Assembly: GCA_047967505.1 (NCBI GenBank) | Contig: CM106538.1 | Source of the DNA: Dipteris shenzhenensis | Taxonomy: Eukaryota; Polypodiophyta; Polypodiopsida; Gleicheniales | Strand: one strand, 5' to 3' | Length of the DNA: 64,000 nt | Shown here: positions 11,767-25,200 of the stretch, in pieces | How the letters are laid out: each line of letters opens with the position of its first letter | Position numbering within the stretch: position 1 is the stretch's first letter | The notes under the pieces: model-generated | What the model was told of the DNA's origin: nothing | Databases searched by the model: none | The model's input: the letters and a program-made list of their open reading frames with translations, nothing else | Made by a program: the position numbers and the translations under genes

Positions 11767-14700
11767 ATGGGAAGCGTGGTAGGGGAGTCGTTGCGTGGAA
11801 TCGGGAATGGGAAGCCACTTGTAAAGCATGTGGCTAGTGCATCCCAGATTGAAGAGTTTTGCAGAGGGCTTGGGGGAAAAAAGCCAATAAACAGTATTTT
11901 AGTAGCCAATAATGGTATGGCAGCCGTTAAGTTCATGCGCAGTATAAGGTCATGGTCCTATGAAACTTTCGGGACCGAAAGAGCTGTCTTGCTGGTAGCC
12001 ATGGCAACTCCAGAGGATATGCGAATAAATGCAGAACACATTCGTATGGCAGATCAGTTTGTTGAGGTCCCCGGGGGAACGAATAACAACAACTACGCAA
12101 ATGTGCAACTTATAACAGAGGTCAGTGTGGAGTTGGATGCTTACAACGTCTTTTTCTGTGGGTGTATGCAAAGATGTTTGGAATCCTCATGCATGATGGT
12201 TTAAATGGGAGATGCTAGGAGAAAAACCCAAGGGAGAGTAATGGTATAAACCTTTGTTTTTGGCTCTTAGTGTCCTTGAAATGCTTTCTGCAGGTTGCAG
12301 AAACCACTGGGGTGTCAGCTGTGTGGCCTGGATGGGGCCATGCATCTGAAAATCCAGAGCTTCCAGATGCTTTGGAAACTCATGGGATAGTATTTTTGGG
12401 ACCTCCTGCAGCACCCATGGCTGCCCTGGGAGATAAAATTGGTTCTTCATTGATTGCACAAGCTGCAGGCGTGCCAACCCTGCCATGGAGTGGCTCGCAC
12501 GTGAGACCTGCTGGATGCTGGTTTATATGCTTTGTTTACTTTTCAATTTTGGTAACATGCAGGGAAATACTGATGCATTCAGCCAGTTTAACATCCTTCC
12601 ACTGGCAGGTAAAAGTACCATTTGAGACATGCAAGGAATCTATTCCAGACGAGTTGTACAAAGAGGCGTGTGTGTACACTACGGAAGACGCACTCAAATC
12701 TTGTCAGACTGTAGGTTATCCTGTCATGATTAAGGCATCTTGGGGAGGTGGTGGCAAAGGTATCAGGAAGGTAAGTAGCTAGATTTCTTTCAATTTGGGT
12801 TCTTGCAACCCTTAATTACCAGTAAATCATGTCATGAATACCATTTCGTCCTTCTGTTCGATTGGGCAGGTACACAATGATGAAGAGGTTAAAGCTCTGT
12901 TCAAGCAAGTTCAGGGAGAAGTTCCTGGGTCTCCAATCTTCACAATGAAAGTGGCTTCCCAGGTCTCTCTCCTCCCCCCCCCCCCCTTCCTCCCCCCTGG
13001 CCTCCAATAAGGGCACACAGGCCTAGTAAGGTGGTTGTGCATTTGTAATGCTTCTCTCTCTCTCTCTCTCTCGCCCTCTTTCTTGCGCAACACACAGCCT
13101 CAGACACCCCCACGCCCACTCATACAGATTCAGCAACCCATGTACACTGGTGCCCACGCCCACACCCATGCATGCATGCACGCTCATGTGCTCAGATATC
13201 CCCCCAGCTCTTCATGTGAGAGATTTAAGTGACTCCTTTCGAGGCTTGGTATAACAAAAAACCCAAGGTGGACTACCTCAGGGTGTTTTCTTGTGTGAAG
13301 CCTATGCACATATGCCTAGTCATTTGAGAAGCAAGTTGGATGATAAGGCAATTAAATGCACTTTTGTCCACTACAGCAGTTAGAGCAAGGTTTACCATCT
13401 CTACAATTGTTAGAAAAGAAGGATTTTTGTCAGTAGAGATGTGATTTTTGCAGAGATTTCAGATCAGTTCATGACTGAGTTTGATAGAAAGCTGCATACA
13501 GGTACACAGGATGTGTTTGAAGGGTTATTTTCACCAGTGATTGAAAGCACTGCAGAGCATCCAGTAAAAGATTAGAATATTTAACCTGCACATGCTGATG
13601 CACAGCAGCCTTTGGATGCTTCAGATCAGGTCTAGTATGGACTTTGTCTGAGAGTCGAGGGGTGCTTCACAGGAAGCTAGAACAGTCCTTAGATGGCTGT
13701 TACAAACTCTGCAAAAAAGCAGACTTTCAGCCACTCTCTCCAATAGGACAAGGGCTGGTTCAAGAGAGACTGGTCGAGCAATCTTTGCTGATTCTGAGTT
13801 CGTGAGTGAGTTGAACCAATCATGCTTGAGGCTGCTGAATACTGAGCATTGGGATGAGGGCCATGTAGCTAAAATCTGATTTTATATGAAGAAGGATGCA
13901 TGGAAACTGGTTGGATTTGCCAATAGGAAAGAAAGCTATTGGGACAAAGTTGGTGTGCAATATCAAAAGAAAATCAGATGGTACCGTCGACAAGTACCTT
14001 TGTCCGCACTTCCAGGTTGACCGATATTAGATGTGTTGGTTGGTTCATTGGCTGCTCATCTTGTGTGGAAGGTACATCAGTCAGGTATAAAAACAGCCTT
14101 TCTCAACGAGGACCTGCAGGAAGTAGTGTATCTGAGTCAGCCTGTTGGTTTTCAGATGCAGACTCTATAAGGTGCTTAAGGCTGGTACATGCCCCAGGGG
14201 CTTGGTATGAGAAAATTCATACATTTTTTTACTAATCAAGGTCTACTGGATAGTCCAATCGAGAGTACCCTTTATGTCCTTTGTTGATAGTCATCCTGTA
14301 TGTGGATGATATATTTGCTCGCAAGCACAAGTGAAGAGACACGGCAGAATTGAAGAATGATCTTGAAGCTTCATTTGAGATGTCTGATATAGGGCCTTTA
14401 CACTATTATTTGGGAATTCAATTTATGCAAACAGATTAGGCCATTGTGCTCAAAGAATCAAAATACATTCAGGGACTGTTACAGAGGAAAATTTCGGGAC
14501 TTCAAGTCTATTTCAACTACCATGGAGCTAGGGTTGAGGCTGTCCTTGCATGATGCAGGTGAACTGTTATGACCCCAAGGTCATAGCATTAGCTGGCATT
14601 AATCGTCGGACACTTTACAAGGGGTGGCTTAGAACACCCAATGTATGAGTGCTCTAAAGATAAGGACACCCATGGGTGAGTTGTGGGCTCATTTGTAGGG

Positions 14701-15351
14701 ATCCTTTGGGATGGACTCGTTGGGTACCAGGTTCTTGAGCAAAATGCCTAGTCTGGCCGAACATCTGGATTGGTGGACTCCCTTTGTATGGGACATGGGG
14801 GTTGTGGTCATGGGCAATGTGCGGTTTTTCTAATCTATGATTGTTTGTAGGCCTCAATGTCCAAAGTAGAACCAAGTTTCATCCAAGCTTAGGCCTAGCC
14901 ATTCTTCACCTTGGGTGCCCATTGTAGTTGGTGTTAGAGCCATTCTGTCCCCGGAAAAGAGGTTGGGAAATCACAGCACAGGACATCTCATTTGCTGTTC
15001 GAGGTGGCATTATGGTTCGAGGATCCAGGCTAGAGGTGCTCTCTCCAGTAGGCGTGCTGCTAGGGGGACCATCGTTGCATCTTCATTGGCTTGCTTCTTC
15101 AGATCATTGTGCTCACCATGAGGTGCAGGGAGGGTGTTAGAGTTGTCAGGCTGGTCAGTCTAGTGGCCAGCCAAAGCTGGCCGACCAGGGTGACTGGGGG
15201 GCCTAAAAATGGCTACCCCCATTCTCCACTCTTGGTCTCACATTGGGGCCTCTCTTTGGAGCATTGTCTCTCTTTGACCAGCCCCCTTGGCTGTGGTTGT
15301 ATCCTTGATCATGTATACAGTTGCTATTGCCTATCTCTGGTGTATACCTTC

Positions 15352-15395
<44 letters not shown>

Positions 15396-18300
15396 CGCTT
15401 CTGCATGTGCACAACTCTCACAGTTCAGACATGCAGCTAAAGAAATTTTGGTCTGATCATATGATTTAAGTTCAATTAAGAATCCATCGAGCCGAGGCCA
15501 TCCAAATAAAACTAGAGGGGTGTATTGTGAAATTGAGGGCATGGAAGAAGCTGCCACTTGAGCATATTAGCATTTGTACTTAGGGAAATTTTCCTAGAAG
15601 ACTAAGGAATTCTAGACCACCCATCCACCATGTCTCTGCAACAGCAGCTGTCACGTCGCCACAAACTCGGCCTCCAGAATCTGATGAGGAACCGGAGGTT
15701 TCCTCGAGATAGAAGAGAGAACATACAATCTGGAATTGAAGGAAGCATCACCTGAAGGGATTTGCCTTTGCGTATTGAAAGTCTGCACTCAAGCATTTTC
15801 AGCATGGAGAAGGTGGCACATCCTTTTCCTAACTTGGTTCCACATGTGAAGGGACTGTGGCTCAGAAAATCCAATTCTCGTAGTTCACAGCTGTCATGGT
15901 CCTCTCTTGGAAGAAGGAAGACTGCTGTAGGAGCTGGATAAGAAGCATTAAAAATCGTGCTCCTTGACCTGGAGAGGTTGAGCCCTGTGAGCATCATAGA
16001 ATGTCTACAGAGTACATGATGTGTGCCTAGAAATGGCCCTGGAACGGAAGAGAGCAAGACTAGGTTGTCTATATACACAGAAAATCGTGCTCTTTGACCT
16101 GGAGAGGTTGAGCCCTGTGAGCATCATAGAATGTCTACAGAGTACATAATGTGTGCCTAGAAATGGCCCTGGAACGGAAGAGAGCAAGACTAGGTTGTCT
16201 ATATACATAGAAGTATCAGCACCTGAATCCCTACTTGGGGTGCACCAAGCTTTGCCATGCTGCCGCACTGATGCCTTTTAAGTAAAGTGAGAGATAAAGA
16301 ACCACCCTACTCTGTTCTACTCTGGTCATGCTCGAAACAGTATCCGACCAGCAACTCAGTTCTGAAGTATCCCGACTGTCTGCTTATAAAGAGTCATGGT
16401 AGACCAAATGAACCCTCGACAAATGTGTAGCTCGTGTAACCTCTGAATCAAGAGGGATCAGAGTTGAAGCTTTCTTAAAATTTGAGAAGCAAGAATAGAT
16501 TTTCTGTTTTCAATGCGGTGTTCTCTCAAAGATGGCCTGGAGTTTGAAAACATGGTCTACGGTGGAACAATCTTCTCTGAAACCAGCTTGCCCTATCACA
16601 ACTAGTTTGTTTATTGCAAGTCTGTGTGCACGTGTAATTGTAGCCTGTTAAATTGTCATATGCGTACCTCTCATTTCTTAAGCTTCTTTGTTGTTCTTGT
16701 ATTTGTATGCTGTAAATGCTTTCTAGGGGTGGAAACCACATTCGTCTTGGGGATGATTAATTATCACAGGTTGAAGCCATTAATAAGTTCAAGTTCCATG
16801 TACTTCTGGCAGAGTCGGCATTTGGAGGTGCAGCTTCTTTGCGACGAACATGGAAATGTTGCTGCTTTACATAGCCGTGATTGCAGCATTCAGAGACGGC
16901 ATCAGAAGGTGTATGATGCTGTTCTAACTTGAAACTTTCTTTCTCTGGAATATGCATGAAAGCAATGCTAATCTGACATGTTGGCTGCAGATCATTGAGG
17001 AAGGGCCTATAACAATCGCCTCTCCAGAAACAGTGCGCCTTTTAGAGCAAGGAGCTCGTAGCCTAGCCAAATGTGTTAATTATGTGGGGGCAGCAACAGT
17101 GGAGTATCTCTATAGTATGGATACAGGAGAGTTCTATTTCTTGGAGCTGAACCCCCGTTTACAGGTATTGGTCTTTCTGTATATATGTAGTGGACATGTA
17201 AATTTTCCTGCTAAGATGAACACATTTGTTTGCTAAAGTTCACACAATAATAACCTAGCTAATCCACTTATTTCATTCCAACTTGGATAGGTTGAGCATC
17301 CCGTGACAGAATGGATAGCTGAGGTGAATTTGCCTGCAGCTCAACTTTGTGTTGGCATGGGTATCCCCTTGTGGAAAATACCTGGTATGCTCCTAAGGTT
17401 CAAATAAGTCTTATTAGTGAGAGCTCCATCTGGATTATGGGTATGCGACTGTGACAATCAGCTGTGATGCACTACAATAGGGTTGGGTAGTTTTAACCTT
17501 TTCTTTGCAGAAGTCTGTGTAAGCATACTGGTAGACAGTAGGTTTGCATGTTTCCATGGTATCTGTGGAGCAAGCATTGAGAGTTACCATATTCAGACTC
17601 GTGCTTACTTTGTCTGGATGCTGGAAGAAATTACTCTTATGGTTTCGCTTACCATATGTGGCTCATTTGTAGCTTGCTTTTGAAGAATTGTGCTTGGTAT
17701 TGCAGAGATTAGGCGCTTTTATGGTAAAAATGCTGGGGGAAGCTATGATACCTGGAAAAAAACAGCAGAGGAGGCCACAGAGTTTGACTTTGATAAAGCA
17801 GTGGCTGTAAAACCAAAAGGTCATTGTGTGGCTGTACGAGTAACAAGTGAAGATCCAGATGACGGTTTCAAGCCAACAAGTGGAAAAGTTCAAGTAATTT
17901 ACGAGCCATTTGTTATTTTACGTTTATTATTTCCAACTATTCTGTATAAACAAGCAATCTGTGGAGATGTACGTGTTTTGTAAATTATCAGTAACATATA
18001 TTGCCCTCCAGGAACTGAGTTTCAGGAGCAAGCCGAATGTGTGGGCATATTTTTCAGTGAAGGTATGTATTTTGTGGGAAATGCAAATCTGTTGCATTTT
18101 CGATTTGCTGTCTATGTTATTTTCTGGTTCTCAGAAGATATTGGATTTCATAGTTAGATTACACGTTGTTTACTTCATCTCATTATGTAAGGTCGAGCCA
18201 ATATAACTTTTAATGAAGAAATGAACTTTAGAGTGGTAGCTAATCAAACCACCAATTGTGCTTGATCATCTGCACATGAGATGAAATTAATGTGATATTT

Positions 18301-19016
18301 TTTTCCAAGGCCAACGAATGATGCTTTGTTGCAACTCTGCATGCACAGTCTTTGGAATTAGATATTTGAAGTTGGCCATGTTTAGTATCAACTCTGGACA
18401 ACCCTTATCCAGCACATAATGAATGCATTTCAAATGGACTATGTTTTTAAGTTAAAACCGGTTTCCCCCCTTCTCTCTCCCTCAACAAAAGGAAAAATCT
18501 AATTTTCATAAACTCCAAGGCAATTTGTCTATCTTGGATTTATTAGTGCATTCAGTTCTAGAGTCAGTGGTTTTCCATATGTTTTTCCCTTTAATTTAAT
18601 TCTAGCTCCCAACCTCTTCCCGCTTTTTTTATCCCTTGTCCCCCTTTGTACCTGGTCATACCCATTGTCACCTCCCTCTCCACTTTATGTTTCAGTAGGC
18701 AGTGCATCGAGTATTCATGCTCCCTTTTTTAAGGCTTGGAGCTATCGTAGTGATTCTTCACTTCAATGTAATTGTCATGAAAGATGGCATTCTTATAATC
18801 TGAAACTACAAAATGGCAGAAAATGTGCACGGGCATCTTTGGTACATATGCAAATTTACACATATGTGTGTGTATATGGATATGGACCCCCCCCCCTCCC
18901 ACCCCCCCTCTCTGTCTGTCTGTCTGTCTGTCTCTCTGTGTGATTACGCTGTATTTGTCTTGGGTGTTGATACCCGCTTTGAGGCTCCACCTATTCAGCT
19001 TTCGAAGACTTTTAAT

Positions 19017-19054
<38 letters not shown>

Positions 19055-19220
19055 GCGAGTGCACGCACACACTTGTCACTCACACACACACACACATGTG
19101 TGTGCTCACACTCACACATACGTGCTCACAATTACACGTGTCTTGAATACATATGCATACATGAATGCATGCACATGCATACATAGTGGAAGGGGCTGTG
19201 TGAGTGAAATTTGTGTGTGT

Positions 19221-19266
<46 letters not shown>

Positions 19267-22200
19267 GAGAGGCTCATATCCTTTTACTGATATGACTTGC
19301 AGTCTGGCGGTGGAATACATGAATTTTCAGATTCTCAATTTGGTACGTTCTTTTTTTCAAGGAAATAAGGAATTGAGAATTTACACAACGTTTTGGGCAC
19401 TTAGCTGTATAGCTTTTTGTGCATATTTGTTGTGTTTGTGAAAGTGGTAATTGCGATGTCAAAAGAAAAGCTATGCTTTTGCAGGCAGGCTAACAAATTT
19501 TTAAATACTTGCAGGGCATGTTTTTGCTTTTGGAGAGAATAGAGGCCTAGCCATTGCCAACATGGTCCTTGGCCTGAAGGAACTACAAATTCGTGGTGAA
19601 ATTCGGACCAATGTTGATTACACTGTTGACCTTCTCCATGTAAGCTGTATACTCCCTGATTGGCTTAAACATTGTTCAGAATATAAACATGGCTTCAGTT
19701 TGTTAGTGTTGCAATTCAAGCCAGTCTTCGTGATGCTGCCAGGCACCAGAATATAGGGGAAATAAGATTCACACAGGCTGGCTAGATAGCAGGATCGCAA
19801 TGCGTATACGGGCAGAAAGGCCACCTTGGTATCTATCTGTCATTGGAGGAGCTCTCATTGTAAGAACATTGCCTTGATAATTTGGGACTTTTTTCCCCCC
19901 AGTTTGTCCAGATTTCTCAGACTCAAGCAGGGCCAAGATTGTCTAGCTACAGGCACTCATTGCTGTAAATAATTGTTTTTCAGAAAGCAACAACCCTTAC
20001 ATCCGCTAGAGTTTCAGAATACATTGGCTACCTTGAAAAAGGACAGATTCCACCAAAGGTTCTTTTTCTTGTCACTAAATTTGTTTTGATTCTGAAATGG
20101 TTGAATTGGCTATCCTATGGACAGCTCCAATCACTATCTGGGATGAATGAAATTGGTGCTAGTTCCGTGTTTTCAGAATAGATTCTGATCTTATGCCACT
20201 ATGCTGTTTGTGATCTTGTGGCAGAACATTTCTTTGGTAACATTTCAAATCTCTCTCAATATTGAAGGAAGCAAGTATACGGTAGGTTTTCTTCACCAGT
20301 ATTGATGACATGTAAGCACTCAAAAAGCATGCATGAAGCAAAGAAAATGAATGCAAATGTAGAATTGAAGCATGAAATGAGAAGTAGGCACAGTATTGGG
20401 ACCATTTGATGTTTTATGTTATATGTAGCTAGAAGGCACTCACAATGACAAAATGTTTTATGTAGCTAGATTATCTGAACTTTGCAAGATAAGATAAAGA
20501 ATAGTAAGCGTAATGTGATAGGATATGCCATTTGAAGATGCATAGCCTCTTTAGTTGCGAGTCATCATATCGCAAGCGGGGAACCGTCTATCTTCCAAAA
20601 TCTGCTCGTGAACACGGGTTAATAATAAGACATCATTAACGTATATGTGAACAAAACTTGGGCCGGTGCCCTCTTGCGCAAGCCTCAACAGCTGAAGAGG
20701 AGAGCAGATTTTATGCTGAGAGGGTACTGGTTTGCGTGTGCATAGTGGAAGGATATCGTTTGATCTGTGCCCATGTGGTGACCTCGATCAACCAGGCAGT
20801 CCCCAGGACCAACTTTCTCGAAGTACTGTGATTATCTCGGTTCCAGTTTGGCCAGATTGAACCTCCAACAGAATACGTGAATCCTTATCACGCAGAAACA
20901 GGTGTTTTCTACGTTCACTCGTCATGGTATGTTGTTCTGTGTCCCAACGCGTTACTGCGAGATCTTTATCCAATACCTGGCCTCCGAATTTTTCCCAGGT
21001 ACTCCACCTGCATGTTTGTATCCACGCGTTATATTCATAATAGCATACGAGTTTCAGGAAAAAAAGTTGCCTCCTCATTTACATAACTTTTACAATTATT
21101 TTTTTGCCTGCCCATGTATGCTCCAATCGACATGCATTGTGATTGGCCAAGCGCATAAGTATCAAAATAGCTATTCACTACAAAGTTGACCATTCCTTTT
21201 AAGATGTAAAATCTGCTCCATCGGGACTACACCTTGCAACCTGCACACATGGGCCTTGAGACCGGGCAGGATTGCAACCAGAGAATAGCATCAATGGAGG
21301 AGCATGGAAGGCTGTGCACAGGCCTGCATTAGGCAAGCAGAACCCAGTACAGCTCGCGACCTATTACAGACTGCTTTGGCCTGTCTGTGGGGGAATTTCA
21401 AGCCCTGTTAAAAGCTCCCATGGGGGACACACAACTGCAAGGCAGGGAATCCGGCTCCTGTTCCAGCCCTCATCCATCAATTAGAGCACCGGGGAAGGTG
21501 GAGATAGAGGCGTCAGCAGGGTGCAGCAAAGACACCAGCAGATCCAGCAGCCCTTAGCCATTGTTAAGAGCTCGATCAATAAGTAGATTACAAGCAGATC
21601 ACATAGGGCAGAGGTGTGCTGACAGATGGAGAGGTTTGGGCTCCTCCCTAGCCATGAAGATCTCATTGAGAGGTGCATAGCAGAACGAGTGAGCAGCAGA
21701 TTAGCGCAACAGGTTGTGGCCTCAGCTCCAGCACCTTGCTGTTCACGTAGTGTGGTTTGTGAGTGCACCTTTTGTAAAACATCTTGGGCCTTATCTTTGG
21801 ACAATCTTATTCAATTATTGGTTACAATATCTTGCTGTCCATTCCAAGTGTGAGTGTGATTTACATTTCTATGTATGTGCACATCCGAATTAAGATCTAG
21901 AGTTCTCAGGTGTGATCTCGTGGATGATTCAGTTTTTCACTACGTGTTCTCTAACATGGTATTAGAAGCTAGGATTTGTGCTAGAAGTACATGTTCAGAT
22001 ATCTTCCAACACAAAGTTCATCCATGAAAGCCTTCAAATTGCTAGCATAAATGCTATCCTTCATCATCTAGGAAGTAGGTAAGTTGTTATGTACCTAGAC
22101 GCTAATTCTCGGATAACTGGATTGGATCCAACAATGTCAAGGGGCCCTGGGAGTAAGCGAGGCAGGCTCCACGTGTAAAAGTTCATGTCAGTAGATTGAA

Positions 22201-25200
22201 AGGAGTGCTGAAGACTGGAGACATTCGTGATTCGCCCCAAGAACTTGTGGAAGCTAAGAATTTGACCTATCTTCCACATGAACCTGAAAGGTTATCGGTT
22301 TCAGGGAAATAAACTTAAGAATAGGTAAATTTCGGAGTTCAAACTTGGGAGTTGATTGCCAGTGTGCAGAAGAACTTTCCCAATTTCGTGTAAGAGTAAA
22401 CACTTAAAAAAGAGGGGAAGAATGTTATGTACTTAGATGCTAATCCTCTAATTAGTGAACTTAATCCAGCAGGGTTAGGGGACCTTGGGATTAAGCGAAG
22501 CAAGCTAACTGGCGACTAGGGGAATTGAACACTAGCAAAGGGCCAATTGGCTATATTTAGCCAAGACGCAAGTGGGATCTAGCAAAGACTCTTCTATATA
22601 AGAGTGGGCAAGGCTATTGTGTTGATATGCAGTGTGCACACACCATTGAACGATCTGGTCTAGATCTTGAGCCTAGACTCCTGTTTTCTGTGCGGGTGGT
22701 TCCTTTGGACGGATTTTTGGTGGTATGGGACACGAGTGCTATGGGCATAGGCTTGGGAGTGTGAACTCTAGCCCACATGCTGGGGGGTCACCTGCTGATC
22801 TTTACTATGTTTTGCTGATTGTGTTTTGGACTGTGTTTATGGTCTACACCCACTATTGGGCGCTGATGTCGTCGGTGGAGATGTCATAGTTGCTAGTCCT
22901 TGCTATGCGTGATGGAGTTTATGGTTTTCAACCTTGTGAGTGACTATCATCAGGTTGAACTGCACACTGTGTTCTTCCTTTAGAGGATGAGTTTGGGCAT
23001 GTTCCTAGATTTATCTAGAAATATATTCCTGCCGTATTATCGGACATGCAAATTTTGGGTGTTTGGATATGTGATGACATTGGTGGGGATGTCATAGAAG
23101 CGAGCCCTGCCATGCGTGATGGAGTTCATGGTTTTCAACCTTGTGAGTCAATCATGAGATTGAATCTGCTCACTGTGTTGTGTTCTTAGAGGATGAGTTT
23201 GGGCATGTTCCTGGATTCATCTAGATATACATGAGATACTAGAGGGGATGCAACATAAGGTTAGCTTTTATGAAGTCTCTATTGGACCTGCACTCGAGGG
23301 TTGGTCTAATTTTGACCATGATACTTATGCAGGTTGATAAACTAATGGCTGTCTCCTGTCAATAGTTTTTCCTGCTCTTACCAATCGGCAGACACAATCA
23401 GATCCCCTCTTTCATTCTTAGTTATTTGTGCCCTTGTCATTTTAGATTTGAGCCATTCCGAGCCATTCCATTGCATTCATCATATTTTCTGCGAGGTTAT
23501 TAGTGGCTAGTATACTATCCCTTAGGCTGGGCCTTGACCATCTACAAGCTCAAGGCTGCCTTCCTGAACAGGATTCTGGTTCTTTTCCTTTTTATGAGTT
23601 TAATTGTACATCATTATCTTATATGTTTACTCCTTTTATGCCTCGGGTTTTTAAAGCTCTTGTTTTGTGTCTTCCTAGGTGGACGATTAGATTCAATGTT
23701 TTGAACCCATTCCAAGTGCAATCATTTGCCTTGGTTGATTGTATAATTGGCTATATGTCCAGACTTCATCATCTGTTTACTACTATCAAATTTCTCTACG
23801 TGGTTATTTGTAAGATGGTACAATCCACCCATGGAAAGTACCTGTTTCACTTTTATTCTTGCCCTAACAAGCAAAGTAAAATGACGCTATAATAGTTCAC
23901 ATTTAATTAGATACTTCTGAAGGATTGAGCCCCATATGGAAGGTTGTTTGTAGCTATTGTAATTTATGATGATTTGTTTGGGTACAGATTGACATGATAC
24001 GAGGTGAACCAGGTAGCTACAGACTCAGGCTAAACAATTCAGAAGTTGTAGCTGATATTTATACTCTTAGAGATGGAGGGCTTCTGATGCAAGTGAGTTT
24101 TGTGGCAACAAACAATTTCCTTTCATTCTTCCATGATATGACCATGTGCAATGCCGTGCTACTCAGGAAGTGACTAATCTTTTTGCAAAAAAAATAATCT
24201 CAATGAACATGCTGAAGCTGATGGGCTACCTTTATGCAGCTGGATGGAAACAGTCATGTAGTTTATGCAGAAGAAGAAGCAGCTGGCACACGTCTCTTGA
24301 TCGGTGGTCAAACTTGCCTGCTCCAGGTTTTTAATTAATCCCAAAAATTTCGTTGAGATGCTGCTGCATCTTATTGTGGAAGGTCCAGTGACCTTTATGC
24401 ATCTTGCTGTAATCCTCTAGTTATAAGCTTTGAATCGTAACATTTGGTTTGAACTTTTGCAGAATGACCATGATCCATCACAACTGATTGCTGAAACACC
24501 CTGCAAGCTACTTCGCTATTTGATTGCAGATGGCAGCCACATAGACACTGATATGCCATATGCTGAAGTGGAAGTAATGAAGATGTGCATGCCCCTGTTA
24601 TCTCCAGCTTCTGGAACCATCCATTTCAAAATGTCAGAGGGTCAGGCGATGCTGGTATAACTTTTTTTCATGTAAATAGAGCCATGCCAGAATATTTAAA
24701 TTAAGAGTATATTGGATGTTTCTGACATTCATGGAGAAGTTCACCCTGTCTGATATTTTCTTTCAAATGCTACTGTATCAACAGGCTGGAGACTTGATAG
24801 CTGGACTTGATTTGGACGATCCTTCTGCTGTAAGGAAAGCAATACCATATGAAGGAACCTTTCCTCCTTTTGGGCCACCTACTCCCATAGCAGGGAAGGT
24901 GCACCAGAGATGTGCTGCCAGTCTACAGGCTGCTCTAATGACACTTGCGGGCTATGAGCATAATGTTGATGATGTGAGCTGATTCTTTCCTATGTTCTAC
25001 ATAGAAAATAGTGATTCCTGATGTAGTTTTTGACTGACAACATATGCCAAGTCCTCCAGTTGTGATGCTTGTAAACACTATCGGTTTCTTTGTTGGTTGG
25101 ATTGGAGACTCAGAAGTAGAAGCTACTGAAGAAATAGAGGATGAGTTTGGGAATGTTCCTGGATTCATCTAGGTATATACTGAAGAAATAGAAATTGTCA

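Larger units (their letters stand above)
12963..16812 (+). other. Intron 4 (3.85 kb), transposon-rich
   Basis: It is bounded by CAG|GTCTCT and ggcag|AGTCGG. It contains a poly-C and CT-rich start, a decayed Copia (about 13290-15470), a (CT)n run at about 15355-15392 and a 130-bp tandem duplication. The rest, about 15500-15950 and 16270-16812, has no recognisable element. An open minus-strand frame at 15602-16078 shows no known domain. Confidence 0.85.
20282..23987 (+). other. Intron 14 (3.7 kb) filled with LTR fragments
   Basis: It lies between a TATACG|GTAGGT donor and a gggtacag acceptor. The intron contains an initiator-tRNA-type primer-binding remnant (about 21957), polypurine and LTR pieces (22085 and 22423), and two copies of a dispersed repeat (about 22868-23235). 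No coding domain was recognised at 20282-21500 or 23240-23987. Confidence 0.8.
11767..24092 (+). other. Biotin carboxylase domain of the carboxylase (exons 1-15)
   Basis: This half uses ATP and bicarbonate to carboxylate biotin. Exon 1 carries [13 protein letters not shown] and [12 protein letters not shown]. Exon 2 has [18 protein letters not shown]. Exon 3 has the ATP-grasp glycine loop [10 protein letters not shown] at about residues 229-238. Exons 5-6 carry [24 protein letters not shown] and the metal-binding FLELNPRLQ, and exon 7 begins VEHPVTEW. Exons 8-9 hold [19 protein letters not shown]. All expected catalytic blocks are present in order, so I expect the domain to be active. Confidence 0.9.

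Noticed and set aside
11767-12120. Plastid targeting of the carboxylase
   Set aside because: The N-terminus before the conserved ILVANNG block is only about 40 residues and lacks the long Ser-rich extension expected of plastid homomeric forms. An upstream in-frame extension was not found.
15602-16078. 158-codon minus-strand frame in intron 4
   Set aside because: No known motif. Part of it lies in the 130-bp duplication, and stops on both strands interrupt related copies.
18813-19295. Open frames rich in Ser/Leu, Arg/Glu or His/Thr
   Set aside because: They are translations of (CT)n, (GA)n and (CA)n microsatellites in intron 9, not genes. The same applies to frames at 10238-10978, 15091-15557 and 35341-35727.
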